This document shows, piece by piece, positions 19,084 through 19,145 of a DNA stretch of 19,145 nt (positions are counted from its first letter, which is position 1; each line of letters starts with the position of its first letter). The stretch comes from Paraglomus occultum. Lineage: Eukaryota > Glomeromycota > Glomeromycetes > Paraglomerales > Paraglomeraceae. The stretch lies in assembly GCA_910592205.1 (NCBI GenBank), contig CAJVPJ010000678.1, forward strand, positions 1-19,145, in the 5' to 3' direction. The notes beneath the pieces are model-generated. The model ran no database searches. It was not told the origin of the DNA and was given only the letters and a program-made list of their open reading frames with translations. A program made the position numbers and the translations under genes.

Positions 19084-19145
19084 CTAAAGACCGAAATAAA
19101 ATACCCAACTTTCAAAACTCTAAGGCTTTTATATTAGAGAGTTTG

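Overview
The window looks like nuclear DNA of a filamentous fungus, most likely an arbuscular mycorrhizal (Glomeromycotina, Rhizophagus-like) genome. The signs are strong A+T richness, genes broken by many short introns with GTAAGT-type donors, a Tigger/pogo element and other degraded DNA transposons, and relics of expanded effector-like families: a SAM/nuclease-like/kinase protein and a Crinkler-type C-terminus. The lineage is inferred from this combination and is not proven.

Layout, left to right. (1) 1-928, plus: the 3' part of a mitochondrial PDK/BCKDK-family kinase, in three exons, with an altered N-box. (2) 2089-5690: a transposon graveyard. It holds a decayed minus-strand DDE-type transposase (2089-2785), a 980-bp internally deleted Tigger element with 25-bp terminal inverted repeats and TA target-site duplication (2827-3806), and a frameshifted minus-strand SAM/nuclease-like/kinase pseudogene (3807-5690) that stops exactly at the Tigger end. 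(3) 7292-8558, plus: the complete five-exon gene for proteasome subunit alpha 2. (4) 8807-10718, minus: the complete ten-exon gene for mitochondrial stomatin-like protein 2, convergent with the proteasome gene. (5) 11584-11945: a short Tc1/mariner transposase relic. (6) 13361-15096, plus: the complete eleven-exon HSDL2-like short-chain dehydrogenase gene. (7) 16442-17103: an intronless unit with a TATA box, an unknown open frame interrupted by one TAG, and an AATAAA signal. (8) 17171-17587: an imperfect inverted-repeat pair, possibly a MITE. (9) 17641-18820, plus: a decayed Crinkler-type effector C-terminus. (10) 18970-19083, minus: the last exon of an unrecognised gene that runs off the right edge.

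The three complete genes are conserved housekeeping functions (protein degradation, mitochondrial membrane organisation, lipid or peroxisomal oxidoreduction). Their intron-exon structures close without any frame error: 735, 1149 and 897 coding bases give 244, 382 and 298 residues. They show no shared pathway and no operon logic. The accessory material between them is mostly dead. The points most worth a second look are the pseudokinase-like N-box of the first gene, the TAG-interrupted but coherent frame at 16495-17091, and the nested relics around the Tigger element.
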